A stretch of 64,000 nucleotides of DNA from JASLEW01 sp035544875 (GTDB taxonomy: Bacteria; Acidobacteriota; Thermoanaerobaculia; Multivoradales; UBA5704). The stretch covers positions 38,197 to 102,196 of the forward strand of contig DASZZP010000051.1 of NCBI GenBank assembly GCA_035544875.1, given 5' to 3'. The notes beneath the pieces are model-generated. The model was not told where the DNA came from and did not search any database. It saw nothing but the letters and a program-made list of their open reading frames with translations. The translations under genes and the position numbers were made by a program. This document shows positions 41,336 to 49,376 of this stretch, one piece after another. Numbering within the stretch: position 1 is the stretch's first letter; each line of letters opens with the position of its first letter.

Positions 41336-42483
41336 CCGAGTCGCCAGAGCTCTCGGCAGCGTCCGCGGGCGTGCCGGATGACCAGGTCGCGCGCATTTCC
41401 CGGTTGCTCCGCGCCCAGCGGCTGGAAAGCGTCGCGGCGCTCGCCGGCGGTATCGCGCATGATCTCAACAATGTGCTGGCGGCGGTCTTGCTCGCTGCCG
41501 ACGTCCTGGCGCAGCACGCTCGAGCGCCGGCGGCGGAGCGCGCTCTCGCGGCGCTCGACGAGCTCGCCAGACAAGGAATCGGCCTCACCGAGCAGATCCT
41601 CTTTCTGGCGCGCGGCGTCGACGGAGAGGCGACCCCTTTCGACCTGCGCCACCTCATCGCCGAGGTGCGCAAGCTGGCCCGAGTCATCTTTCCGCCGCCC
41701 GGCGCCGTGCTCACCAGCTACCCCGGCGATCTCTGGTTGGTGAGCGGGGACGCTCTGCTCGTCTACCAGCTCCTGCTCGAGTCTTGTCGAGAGGCGCGCC
41801 GATCTCGAGGGTCTCTTGGCACCTTGAGGATCAGAGCCCGCAACGCCATGCTCGACGAGAGCCAGGCTGGCGTGGGCGCCCGCTTCCGACCGGGGCCTCA
41901 TGTGCTCGTCGAGATTGCAACCGAGGGCGCTACCGGAGGCGAGACCGCGCGCCCGCCGGCCGCTCCCGATGCCGGTGTCGGCCCCTGGCCGCCCGTCTCA
42001 TTGCGGAAGATGTTGGAGGGCCGCGGCGCCGTCTTTGGGCTCGCCGCTCTCGATCGTCTCGATCGTGCCAGCGAGGTTCTCCGAGTGCACTTGCCGGCGG
42101 TCGTTCAGGGCGGCTCGGCGGCGGCCGCTCCGGACGCCCGACTGGCTCCGGGTAATGGCAAGCTGATTCTGGTCATCGAAGACGACGCGGCGCTGCGGGT
42201 GCTGTTGGCCGGCAGCCTGGAAAGCCACGGCTACCGCGTCGAGTCGTCGGAGAGCGGTCCCGAGGCCGTGGCGTTGATCGCTCGGCATGACGTCGAGGTT
42301 GCAGTCGTGACGTTGCCGGTCGGTTCATTACCAGAATGGTCTCGGCAGTTGCTGGAGGCCGCCGGCTCCCGGGCGATTCCGGTTTTGGCGCTCCCGGGCC
42401 CCTTCACCGTGGCGGAGCTGCTGTTGAAGGTAGGTCAAGCGCTGGGATCGGCGGCCGAGCCTCCGGGCGCCAGCCCGATCTGA
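41332..42483 (+). CDS. Degenerate hybrid histidine kinase with receiver
   Basis: A 383-residue protein. The H-box reads GGIAHDLNNVLAAVLLAADVL, so the phospho-accepting His is present. The ATP-binding part is eroded: the G1 box reads LVEIATEGATGG, lacking the Asp-x-Gly pattern, and the N-box and G2 are not recognisable. The C-terminal receiver (from KLILVIEDDAALRVLL) has Thr in VAVVTLPVG where the phospho-acceptor Asp should stand. It may work as a scaffold or phosphate shuttle rather than a kinase. Its end overlaps the convergent LuxR gene by 49 bases. Confidence 0.75.
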   Translation: MTESPELSAASAGVPDDQVARISRLLRAQRLESVAALAGGIAHDLNNVLAAVLLAADVLAQHARAPAAERALAALDELARQGIGLTEQILFLARGVDGEATPFDLRHLIAEVRKLARVIFPPPGAVLTSYPGDLWLVSGDALLVYQLLLESCREARRSRGSLGTLRIRARNAMLDESQAGVGARFRPGPHVLVEIATEGATGGETARPPAAPDAGVGPWPPVSLRKMLEGRGAVFGLAALDRLDRASEVLRVHLPAVVQGGSAAAAPDARLAPGNGKLILVIEDDAALRVLLAGSLESHGYRVESSESGPEAVALIARHDVEVAVVTLPVGSLPEWSRQLLEAAGSRAIPVLALPGPFTVAELLLKVGQALGSAAEPPGASPI

Positions 42484-43094
42484 ATGGCATAGCGAATCAC
42501 CTCGCTATTGTTTCGCAGGTTCAACTTCTCGCGGATCCTTGACTGGTAAGTGCTAACGGTCTTGGCGCTCAGGTGAAGCTCGATCGCGATCTCGCGAGCC
42601 GTCGACCCCATTCCAATCAGCCGCAGAACCTGTAGCTCGCGGACCGAGAGAACCTCCTGCGCGGACGCTCCCCGGCCAGATTCGAGGCTCATCGCGAGGC
42701 GCTCGCCCAACGCGGGGCTGACGTACTTGCCTCCTGCATGCACTTTGCGAATCGCCGCAATCAGCAGGTTGACGTCGGCGCCCTTGTTCATGTATCCGTC
42801 TGCCCCCTCTTTGAGAGAGCGGATCGCGAGATGGTCCTCGGCCAGTGCGGTCAGCATGAGAATGCGCACACGCGGGATCAGTCTCTTGAGCTCCTGGGCG
42901 GTTTCCAGCCCGCCGCGGCCCGGCATCGCAACGTCGAGAACGACCACGTCCGGAGCAGTCGTCTTTGCCTTGCGCAGCGCCTCCTCTCCGGTCGAGGCTT
43001 CGGCGACGACGACCAGGTCGCCGGACGCCTCGAAGACTCTCTTGAGACCCTCGCGAAAGACCGGGTGGTCGTCGGCCAATAGGATCCTGATCAC
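42435..43094 (-). CDS. NarL/LuxR-type response regulator
   Basis: A 219-residue regulator. The receiver has LLADDHPVFREGL, the phospho-acceptor Asp in DVVVLDVAMPG and Lys in YMNKGAD. The LuxR helix-turn-helix reads LSVRELQVLRLIGMGSTAREIA then LSAKTVSTYQSRIREKLNL. I chose the GTG at 43094 (AGGAG upstream) over an in-frame start at 43163. It diverges from the B12-binding gene, with an inverted repeat in between. Confidence 0.9.
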   Translation of the reverse strand: MIRILLADDHPVFREGLKRVFEASGDLVVVAEASTGEEALRKAKTTAPDVVVLDVAMPGRGGLETAQELKRLIPRVRILMLTALAEDHLAIRSLKEGADGYMNKGADVNLLIAAIRKVHAGGKYVSPALGERLAMSLESGRGASAQEVLSVRELQVLRLIGMGSTAREIAIELHLSAKTVSTYQSRIREKLNLRNNSEVIRYAIQIGLAPGGSAADPSA

Positions 43095-43116
43095 TTCCGA
43101 TCTCCTGACGCAAAAG

Positions 43117-43142
43117 CCTAACGTCAAACCTGCGATGTTAGG
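43117..43142. promoter_or_regulatory. Inverted repeat between divergent regulators
   Basis: CCTAACGTC and GATGTTAGG form 9-bp arms with one mismatch around an 8-bp spacer. It lies 22 bases upstream of the LuxR regulator start and ~90 bases before the B12-binding gene. NarL-family regulators bind such short inverted repeats, so self-regulation is plausible. Confidence 0.45.
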
Positions 43143-43233
43143 ATAGCACCCGAGGTCGGTCAAGGCCAGGTCGGCACGCAGCCGGAGGTCCTCAGCTCCG
43201 GCAATGCGTCAGAGCCTGGAGGAGAATGGAGCG

Positions 43234-44319
43234 ATGGCGGTGCGATCCTTGCGCGAGCGGACGATGCTGGCGGAGAAGATCCGCCACCTTGAGGCGCCCG
43301 TCTCCGCGGAGGTCGCGGAAGAATTCTTCAGGCGGCATTCCGACTGGCTCCTTCGGCATGGGGAGCGAGGACGAATGCTTGGTCTCGACGCCGCGATCGA
43401 TCACTTGCGGTTCCTCGCCAGCGCGATCGAGGCGGGCGAGCCGGCGTCGTTCCGAGACTATGCGGTCTGGGCGATGCGGATGCTCCGGGCGCGGGGCATC
43501 GAGCCGCGCTCCGTGGTGGACAGCTTCGGACAGCTCGGGGGCGCCCTGCGGGAGCGTCTCACGGTTGACGAGTACTTCCTGGCGGCCCGCTTCCTCCGGG
43601 CCGGCTGCGCGGCGGACGCCGGGATACCGGACGACTCAGCGGCGGCGGCTCCGCCGACCGGGCTGCGCCTGACCCAGCGCCGTTTCCAGCAGGCGCTCCT
43701 GGAGGGTCACCGCCGTGCGGCGGTAGATATCGCGTTGGAGGCGCTTCGCGCTGGCACCGCGTTGGTGGACGTCTATGTGGATGTGATCCAGGAATCGCTG
43801 TTTGAGGTGGGACGGCTTTGGCAAGACAACAGGCTGACGGTGGCGCAGGAGCATATGGCGACTGCGATCGTGCAGTTCGTACTGGCTCAACTCTATCCCC
43901 TGCTGGCCCTTCCTGCGCCGCCGCGTGGCAATGTCATCATCACGGGGGTGGAGGGCGAACTGCATCAAGTCGGTGCGAACATGGTAGCGGACTTCCTGGA
44001 AGCCAACGGCTGGAACGTGCGTTTTCTGGGAACCAACCTGCCGCTCGTCGGGATCGTGCACGCCGTCGAGGAACACGGCGCGCTGGTGGTCGGCGTCTCC
44101 GCGACGATGCTGTTCAACGTCCCCAAGGTCCGCCAGCTGGTCGACGAGCTGCGCGTTGGATCCGGTGGCGGCGCGCGGCGGATCGTGCTCGGCGGGAGCG
44201 CGTTCCGCAGCTCCCCGAACCTCGCCGGCGAGCTCGGAGTCGACGGCGTGGCCTCCGATCTGCGATCGGTTGCCGCCTTGCTGGAGAGAATCACGACAGC
44301 GCCTTCCGCTCCAGCGTGA
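43234..44319 (+). CDS. Cobalamin (B12)-binding sensor protein
   Basis: A 361-residue protein. The middle helical cap region has VGRLWQDNRLTVAQEHMATAIVQFVLAQLY (the W...EHMA motif). The B12 domain has GELHQVGANMVADFLEANGW (the E/DxHxxG His ligand), VVGVSATM and IVLGGSAF. An N-terminal all-helical domain (residues ~10-140) matches no DNA-binding fold, unlike CarH/LitR, so this is probably a sensor or partner protein rather than a direct regulator. A GGAGGAG site supports the start at 43234; ATG 43204 is the alternative. It sits between two-component genes. Confidence 0.8.
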   Translation: MAVRSLRERTMLAEKIRHLEAPVSAEVAEEFFRRHSDWLLRHGERGRMLGLDAAIDHLRFLASAIEAGEPASFRDYAVWAMRMLRARGIEPRSVVDSFGQLGGALRERLTVDEYFLAARFLRAGCAADAGIPDDSAAAAPPTGLRLTQRRFQQALLEGHRRAAVDIALEALRAGTALVDVYVDVIQESLFEVGRLWQDNRLTVAQEHMATAIVQFVLAQLYPLLALPAPPRGNVIITGVEGELHQVGANMVADFLEANGWNVRFLGTNLPLVGIVHAVEEHGALVVGVSATMLFNVPKVRQLVDELRVGSGGGARRIVLGGSAFRSSPNLAGELGVDGVASDLRSVAALLERITTAPSAPA

Positions 44320-44345
44320 GTGGCCGCAATCCTTATCTGCTCGAG

Positions 44346-45686
44346 TTACTCGGTCTCCGCCGGCGCTCTCTCGATATCAAGGTCGCTCCGTCTTGCGCGC
44401 ACGGGGAGATCGAAGGTGAAGGTGCTGCCCTTGCCCAGGCCCTCGCTTTCAAGCCATATTCTGCCTCCGTGCAGCTCGACGAGCCGGCGTGACAGGGCCA
44501 AGCCCAGGCCGGTGCCGGGCTGGAGCCGCCCCGAGCCCGTCGCAAGCTGCTCAAAGGCCTGGAACAGTCTGCCCTGGTCCTCGCGAGCGATACCCTTCCC
44601 CGTATCCTGGACCGCGATCCAGACCCGCTCCTCCTTGCTGGCCCTCTCGCCGGCGGCTCGCGCGGCGCTCAGGGTGACGCTTCCTCCCGCCGGGGTGAAA
44701 TTGCAGGCGTTGGCGAGCAGATTGAGGAGGACCTGGCGCAGGCGCCTCGCGTCCGCATACAGCAGCGGGAAGTCCGGAGAGACCCGGACCGTCAGAGTAA
44801 TGCCGGAGCGGCCCGCCATCTCCTCGAGGATGTTCGCAAGGTCCGCGAGGAGCTCTTCGAGGTTGACCTCGGCAAGATCCAGCTCGACGCGCTCGGCATC
44901 GATCTTCGCCAGGTCGAGGATGTCGCTGATCACATCCAGGAGGTGCCGGCCGCTGGCCAGGATGTTCTCGACGTACTCCGCCTGCTTGGAGTTCAGCTCG
45001 CCAAAGACACGATCGCCCAGCACTTCCGAAAAGCCGATGATCGAGTTGAGAGGAGTGCGCAGCTCGTGGCTCACATTGGAGAGGAACACGCTCTTGGCAC
45101 GGTTGGCCCGATCGGCCTCCTCCATGAGCCGCAGCAGCTCTTTGTTCTTCCTCGCTGCCTCGCGCGAGAGGATGGTCAGCTCATTGGTCAAGCCGATCAT
45201 CTTCTCGGGCGTCGTCGTCTCGTAGAGCCGCGGCGGCTCGCCCAGCAACAGGGTGAAATCGCTCTGTGCGTCGAGGTAGCACTCCAGGGTGAAAGGGAGC
45301 TGCTTGGTGTCGACGAAATTGAGATAGAACGGCTCGCGGAGACCGCTTTGACCGGCCGTCAGCCGCCGCCGGAGCGAGTCCGCATCGCTGTCGGTCAAGA
45401 ACTGCGACACGTTCGCACCGCGAATCTGGTCCGCCGGCATGTGCAAGCGCGTCGCCAGCGCTCGGTTGCATTTGCAAACCGTACCATCCGGCGCGAGCAG
45501 CAGGCAGTGGATCAGTTGGCTCCTTTCCAGGTACTGCGCCAGAGCAGCCGCACGGTCCGCGGCGATGACTTCCCAGCCGGGTGGACGGTCCGCGGCTTCG
45601 CCAGGGTCGTGGAGAGCGGATTGGTCGACCGGGCGACCTCCGCCGGCTCTGGGCCGCGCGCTCATGCCTCGCGACGGCTTCTTCAT
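44346..45686 (-). CDS. PAS-domain histidine kinase
   Basis: A 446-residue soluble kinase. A PAS-like sensor (residues ~50-160, QLIHCLLLAPDGTVCKCN) is followed by the H-box FLSNVSHELRTPLNSIIGFSE and a complete ATPase: the N-box LRQVLLNLLANACNFTP, G1 VQDTGKGI, F-box LFQAFEQL and G2 GTGLGLALS. There is no membrane helix. The start is uncertain (ATG 45686 used, others nearby). It converges on the B12-sensor gene with a 26-base gap, and could signal to the LuxR regulator or the receiver nearby. Confidence 0.88.
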   Translation of the reverse strand: MKKPSRGMSARPRAGGGRPVDQSALHDPGEAADRPPGWEVIAADRAAALAQYLERSQLIHCLLLAPDGTVCKCNRALATRLHMPADQIRGANVSQFLTDSDADSLRRRLTAGQSGLREPFYLNFVDTKQLPFTLECYLDAQSDFTLLLGEPPRLYETTTPEKMIGLTNELTILSREAARKNKELLRLMEEADRANRAKSVFLSNVSHELRTPLNSIIGFSEVLGDRVFGELNSKQAEYVENILASGRHLLDVISDILDLAKIDAERVELDLAEVNLEELLADLANILEEMAGRSGITLTVRVSPDFPLLYADARRLRQVLLNLLANACNFTPAGGSVTLSAARAAGERASKEERVWIAVQDTGKGIAREDQGRLFQAFEQLATGSGRLQPGTGLGLALSRRLVELHGGRIWLESEGLGKGSTFTFDLPVRARRSDLDIERAPAETE

Positions 45687-45729
45687 GTTGTCATTTGCCA
45701 GGCACGAGGGAGCCACCGCGCGAAGATGG

Positions 45730-48700
45730 CTAGTGGAAGAGCTTCAGGAAGACGAGGTAGATGACGAACCCGTGGTCGGGTCCCGCGACGGGAACGCCCG
45801 CATCGAGGGTGATGAGAGTGCTCCAGGGGCCGATGACCGAGCCGACCAGGCCGGCGCCGGCGAGAAAGCGCTGGTGTAGGCCGGCCTCCCGGTCGGTGGC
45901 CAGAGCGGTGTCGACCACGCCGTCGAGCCGGAGCTGGTCGCTGACGTCGAAGCCGTAGGTGAAATGGCCTGCCTCGACGGCGGCGGCGCGGACGCTGCTG
46001 GTGCGGTAGCCGTGCACGCGGGCGCCGCCGAAGAAGCCGAACTGGTACTTGCTGAAGCGGTCGAGACGAGAGCCGGAGAGGTAGTCGAGCTCGGCGCCGA
46101 TGCGCTGGAAGTGGGAGAGATACCAGTTCTTGCTGGCCTGCAAGTTGTAGCGCACGAAGTTCTGCTGACCCGGCTGGAACTCGGTGTTGCCGGGGAGTCC
46201 CCAGAAGTCCCACCGCGAACGGTGGTCGTAGCTGCCGGTGGCGCCGAGACGGTAGCCGGAGCGGGCGAAGGAGAGATCGAGGTCGAAGGAGTGCAGGAAA
46301 TTGGCGGCCGGCAGCACGAACCGGCGGTCAGTGTTGCTGGTCCGGCTGTAGCTCGCATAGGAGAGGGCATACTCGACACCGGCCTTGACGAAGTTGCCGA
46401 AGGGATAGCCGAATTTGACCTCGAAGTTCGCGGGGTAGACCTTGAGCTCCTCGGAGTGGATCTCCTTGCCCTTGACGCTCAGGGTGTCGGTGAAGGGGAC
46501 GGCGATGGCGAAGAAGTCCGCGCCGAGGTCGACCTTGCTGCCGAACAGGCGCGGCTGGGCGACGTCGGCGGTGAGCAGCGCGCCGGCGAAGAAGATATTG
46601 AGCTGCTCGCCGGTGTGCTTGAAGTCGAGGCTGAAGTAGTTGAGGCCGGCAAGCGGCAAGGGGTATTTGAGGGCGTCGTCGTAGAAGACGCCGCCGATCG
46701 CGAAGAGCTTGGAGAGGGCGTAGCCTTCCTTGACGACGCGCTCGCCGCCGGCCTTGTTCTTGACCAGGTAGCGCAGGCCGTGGTCGGTGTCGCGCACCAT
46801 CGTGACATCGGTCTGCTCGACGGCCTGGCGCTGCGCCGTGAAGTCGGGGCCGTTGAGGCGTAGATCGCTGAGCACGGTCTCGCGGTCGACGACGTTGGGA
46901 TGATTGAGAATCGACAGGATCTGCTGCGCGACCAGGCGCAGCGGGAGGATGAAGGTCTGCGGCGCCGTGGGCGCCGGCGAGCCTCCCGGCGCCGGTGACG
47001 GTGGCGTTGCCGGTTCCCCCGGCACCGCGGAGCTTTCGGCCTCTTGCGACGTCGACGCCGCTGGCGCAGCGCCTGCCGGCCAGGGGGCGGGCTGGCCGGC
47101 GGCGTCGACCGGCGTGTAGTAGAGCGTCTCCTCGTTCGAGATCACCTCGCCTTCGAGGCCGAGCTCCACGGCGCGGGTGCGCAGCCGGGCGTCGGTGGCG
47201 CGGTCGATCCAGACCGTTCCCTGGTAGAGACGGCCGCCGGCGCCGGCCGGACGGGGGCCGGCGGGGGCAAAGTCGACGACCCAGGCGTCGCGGCCGTCGA
47301 CGCGGTCGGTGCCGCGCAGGCGATAGCGGTACTGGCGCGAGAAATGGATCTCGAGCGGCAGCGCCGCGGCCTTCTCCGGCTGGATGAGAGGGATCTCTGG
47401 GAGTGTCTTGGCTTTCCAGCGGACGCCGTTGATGTAGAGCGTCTCCCACGCCCAGTCGGCGCCGCCCTCGCGGCGCCAGAAGAAGGGGCCGGTCAGGGTG
47501 ACCTCGATGGTCGCGGAGCCCGAGGAAGGCTGGAACCGCAGGTGGGTGGTGTTGGTGGCCGAGTAGTGCCCGAGGTGGCGGTCCTGGGCGTCTTCGAAGG
47601 CCTGGAGGCGCTTGAGGATCTCTTCGACCTGGACCTCGTGCTCCGAGGAGACGGAGAGCCGCTCGGCGACCCCCTTGCGCTCGGCGGCCGTGGCGCGCTC
47701 GAGGCCGAGGACGGCGACTCCTCCCGGCTGCGCGAGGCGGACTTCGAGACCGCCCGCGACGACGCGGGCGGCGGGCGGCACGACGCGGCCCGGGGTGTAG
47801 GGGAAGCGGGTGGGACGGCGCAGCCCGGGGTCGGGGAAGCGTAGCGTGAGCTCGGCGGGTGGCGGCTGGGCGCCGGACAGCGGGGCGAACGGCCTTGCGC
47901 CGGGCGGCGGCGCCGCGGGGACGGACGGCGGGGTTGGCGAGATCGCGCCGCCGGGACCGGCCGCGCCGCCGGGCGCCACGACGATGACCCGCAGGCCGAG
48001 GTCTTTGCCGCGCACGAAGGCCCAGGCTTCGGCGGCGCCGGTGGGGGCCGAAGACGGGTCATATGACAGATCGCCGGCGAACTCGCGCGCCAGCAGGGCG
48101 AGCGGGGCGATGCCCTGGCTGTCGAGGGCGGTGGCGCTGAAGAGGGTGAGGTCGATGCCGGCGGTCGACCGGCGGGCGGCCTCGGCCAGGATCGCCCCCG
48201 GATCGGCCGGATAGGGGAGGGCGTCGAGGACGAGAGGCCGTCCGGGATCGAGCTCATGCAGCTTGGCGACGGCGGCGGCGAGGGCCTCCGCCGCCGCGGG
48301 CTCCAGGGCGACCGCGTCGATGTAGGCTGCCACCTCGAAGCCATAGAACGCGCCGAGCACGGCAGGATCGGCAGGGAGCGGAGTGGTGGCGACGCGGGCC
48401 TCCGGCAGGGCGCCGGTGATCGCGACGGCGGCCCGCTTGAGCAGGAAGGCGTAGTCCGCGGCGTCGAAAGGGGCCGCTTCCCGGGACTGGCCTGCGGGGC
48501 GCCAGACCACCTGGAAATGGCAGTTTTTCGGCGCGGCGGCGGCCAGCTCGGCGGTGGCTCGCAGCTCGGCGACCAGCCGCTCGGGGTTGCGGGCGAGCGG
48601 CGGCGGAGTGCGGAAGACGAGCGCCAGCCAAGGGGTCGCTCCCGCGGCGGCGACCGCCTGGGCGGCGGCCGCGCCCTCTAGCCCGCCGCCGGCGGGAGCG

Positions 48701-48996
48701 GGCGGAGTAGCCGGCGCGCCGGCAACGGGGGGTGGCTGCCAGTCGTCCGGCAGCAGTGCCACCTCCCAGGCGGCGAACAGCGGGCTGCCGGGCTGCAGCC
48801 GTGCCGCGCGCAGCAAGGCGACGAGGCGGTCGAGAGCCGGCGGCAGCGGCGCGGCGCCTGGAGCGGCAGCGGCGCCGGCCGCCGGCACGAGACGGACGCC
48901 GGCGCAGGGCTCGCAGGGAAGTCTGGCCGCGAGAGCGGCGGGGACGAAGCTGGTCAGAGCGAGCAGGGCCGGGAGGTGCTTCGAGACACGTCGCAT
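45730..48996 (-). CDS. Large exported protein: TIM-barrel-like N-terminus and outer-membrane-barrel-like C-terminus
   Basis: A 1088-residue protein with a signal peptide (LPALLALTSFVPAALAA). Residues ~30-360 look like a glycosidase-type TIM barrel (PWLALVFRTPPPLARNPERLVAEL, LDPGRPLVLDALPYPADPGAI). Residues ~480-690 contain HFSRQYRYRLRGTDRVDGRDAWVVDF, similar to outer-membrane lipoprotein-handling domains. The last ~380 residues are strand-rich, with alternating aromatic residues, and end FVIYLVFLKLFH, as beta-barrels do. I chose the ATG at 48996. Such a fusion is not one I recognise; a role in surface glycan or envelope handling is a guess. Confidence 0.7.
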   Translation of the reverse strand: MRRVSKHLPALLALTSFVPAALAARLPCEPCAGVRLVPAAGAAAAPGAAPLPPALDRLVALLRAARLQPGSPLFAAWEVALLPDDWQPPPVAGAPATPPAPAGGGLEGAAAAQAVAAAGATPWLALVFRTPPPLARNPERLVAELRATAELAAAAPKNCHFQVVWRPAGQSREAAPFDAADYAFLLKRAAVAITGALPEARVATTPLPADPAVLGAFYGFEVAAYIDAVALEPAAAEALAAAVAKLHELDPGRPLVLDALPYPADPGAILAEAARRSTAGIDLTLFSATALDSQGIAPLALLAREFAGDLSYDPSSAPTGAAEAWAFVRGKDLGLRVIVVAPGGAAGPGGAISPTPPSVPAAPPPGARPFAPLSGAQPPPAELTLRFPDPGLRRPTRFPYTPGRVVPPAARVVAGGLEVRLAQPGGVAVLGLERATAAERKGVAERLSVSSEHEVQVEEILKRLQAFEDAQDRHLGHYSATNTTHLRFQPSSGSATIEVTLTGPFFWRREGGADWAWETLYINGVRWKAKTLPEIPLIQPEKAAALPLEIHFSRQYRYRLRGTDRVDGRDAWVVDFAPAGPRPAGAGGRLYQGTVWIDRATDARLRTRAVELGLEGEVISNEETLYYTPVDAAGQPAPWPAGAAPAASTSQEAESSAVPGEPATPPSPAPGGSPAPTAPQTFILPLRLVAQQILSILNHPNVVDRETVLSDLRLNGPDFTAQRQAVEQTDVTMVRDTDHGLRYLVKNKAGGERVVKEGYALSKLFAIGGVFYDDALKYPLPLAGLNYFSLDFKHTGEQLNIFFAGALLTADVAQPRLFGSKVDLGADFFAIAVPFTDTLSVKGKEIHSEELKVYPANFEVKFGYPFGNFVKAGVEYALSYASYSRTSNTDRRFVLPAANFLHSFDLDLSFARSGYRLGATGSYDHRSRWDFWGLPGNTEFQPGQQNFVRYNLQASKNWYLSHFQRIGAELDYLSGSRLDRFSKYQFGFFGGARVHGYRTSSVRAAAVEAGHFTYGFDVSDQLRLDGVVDTALATDREAGLHQRFLAGAGLVGSVIGPWSTLITLDAGVPVAGPDHGFVIYLVFLKLFH

Positions 48997-49088
48997 TGAC
49001 CAAGCATAACCCCGGTGCCGGGGCCGCCGCGCCGGCAATGTCACGATTGTCACGCGGGGGCGGGCAGACTAGAATCGAGGAGAAAGCT

Positions 49089-49376
49089 ATGGAGTTCTCG
49101 GGGCGGCTCAACGCCTTTCCGCCGAGCGACCTCCTGCAGCGGGCCCTCAACGACCACCGCACCCGGGCGTTGGTGGTGCGCAGGAGCGAGTGTGAAAAGC
49201 GGATCTATTTTCACGCTGGCCAGGTGATCGCCTGCCTGTCGAATGACCCGGCCGAGTACTACGGGCAGCACCTGCTGGTCAACGGCTACCTCGATCAGAA
49301 CCAGCTCTTCGAAGCCCTCACCTTCAGGCCGGGACGCCCTCGTTGCGCTCGCCGGAGAGGATGCGCCAGCCGATGA
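49089..49376 (+). CDS. Truncated DUF4388 protein
   Basis: A 95-residue protein. It starts MEFSGRLNAFPPSDLLQRAL and continues RIYFHAGQVIACLSNDPAEYYGQHLLVNGYLDQNQLFEAL, the N-terminal core of DUF4388. After residue ~78 it turns into Arg/Cys-rich text (PGRPRCARRRGCAS) that is merely the reverse of the convergent gene's end. The gene overlaps that neighbour by 53 bases, so a deletion or rearrangement near 49323 probably removed the rest. A GAGGAGA site precedes the ATG. Confidence 0.7.
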   Translation: MEFSGRLNAFPPSDLLQRALNDHRTRALVVRRSECEKRIYFHAGQVIACLSNDPAEYYGQHLLVNGYLDQNQLFEALTFRPGRPRCARRRGCASR

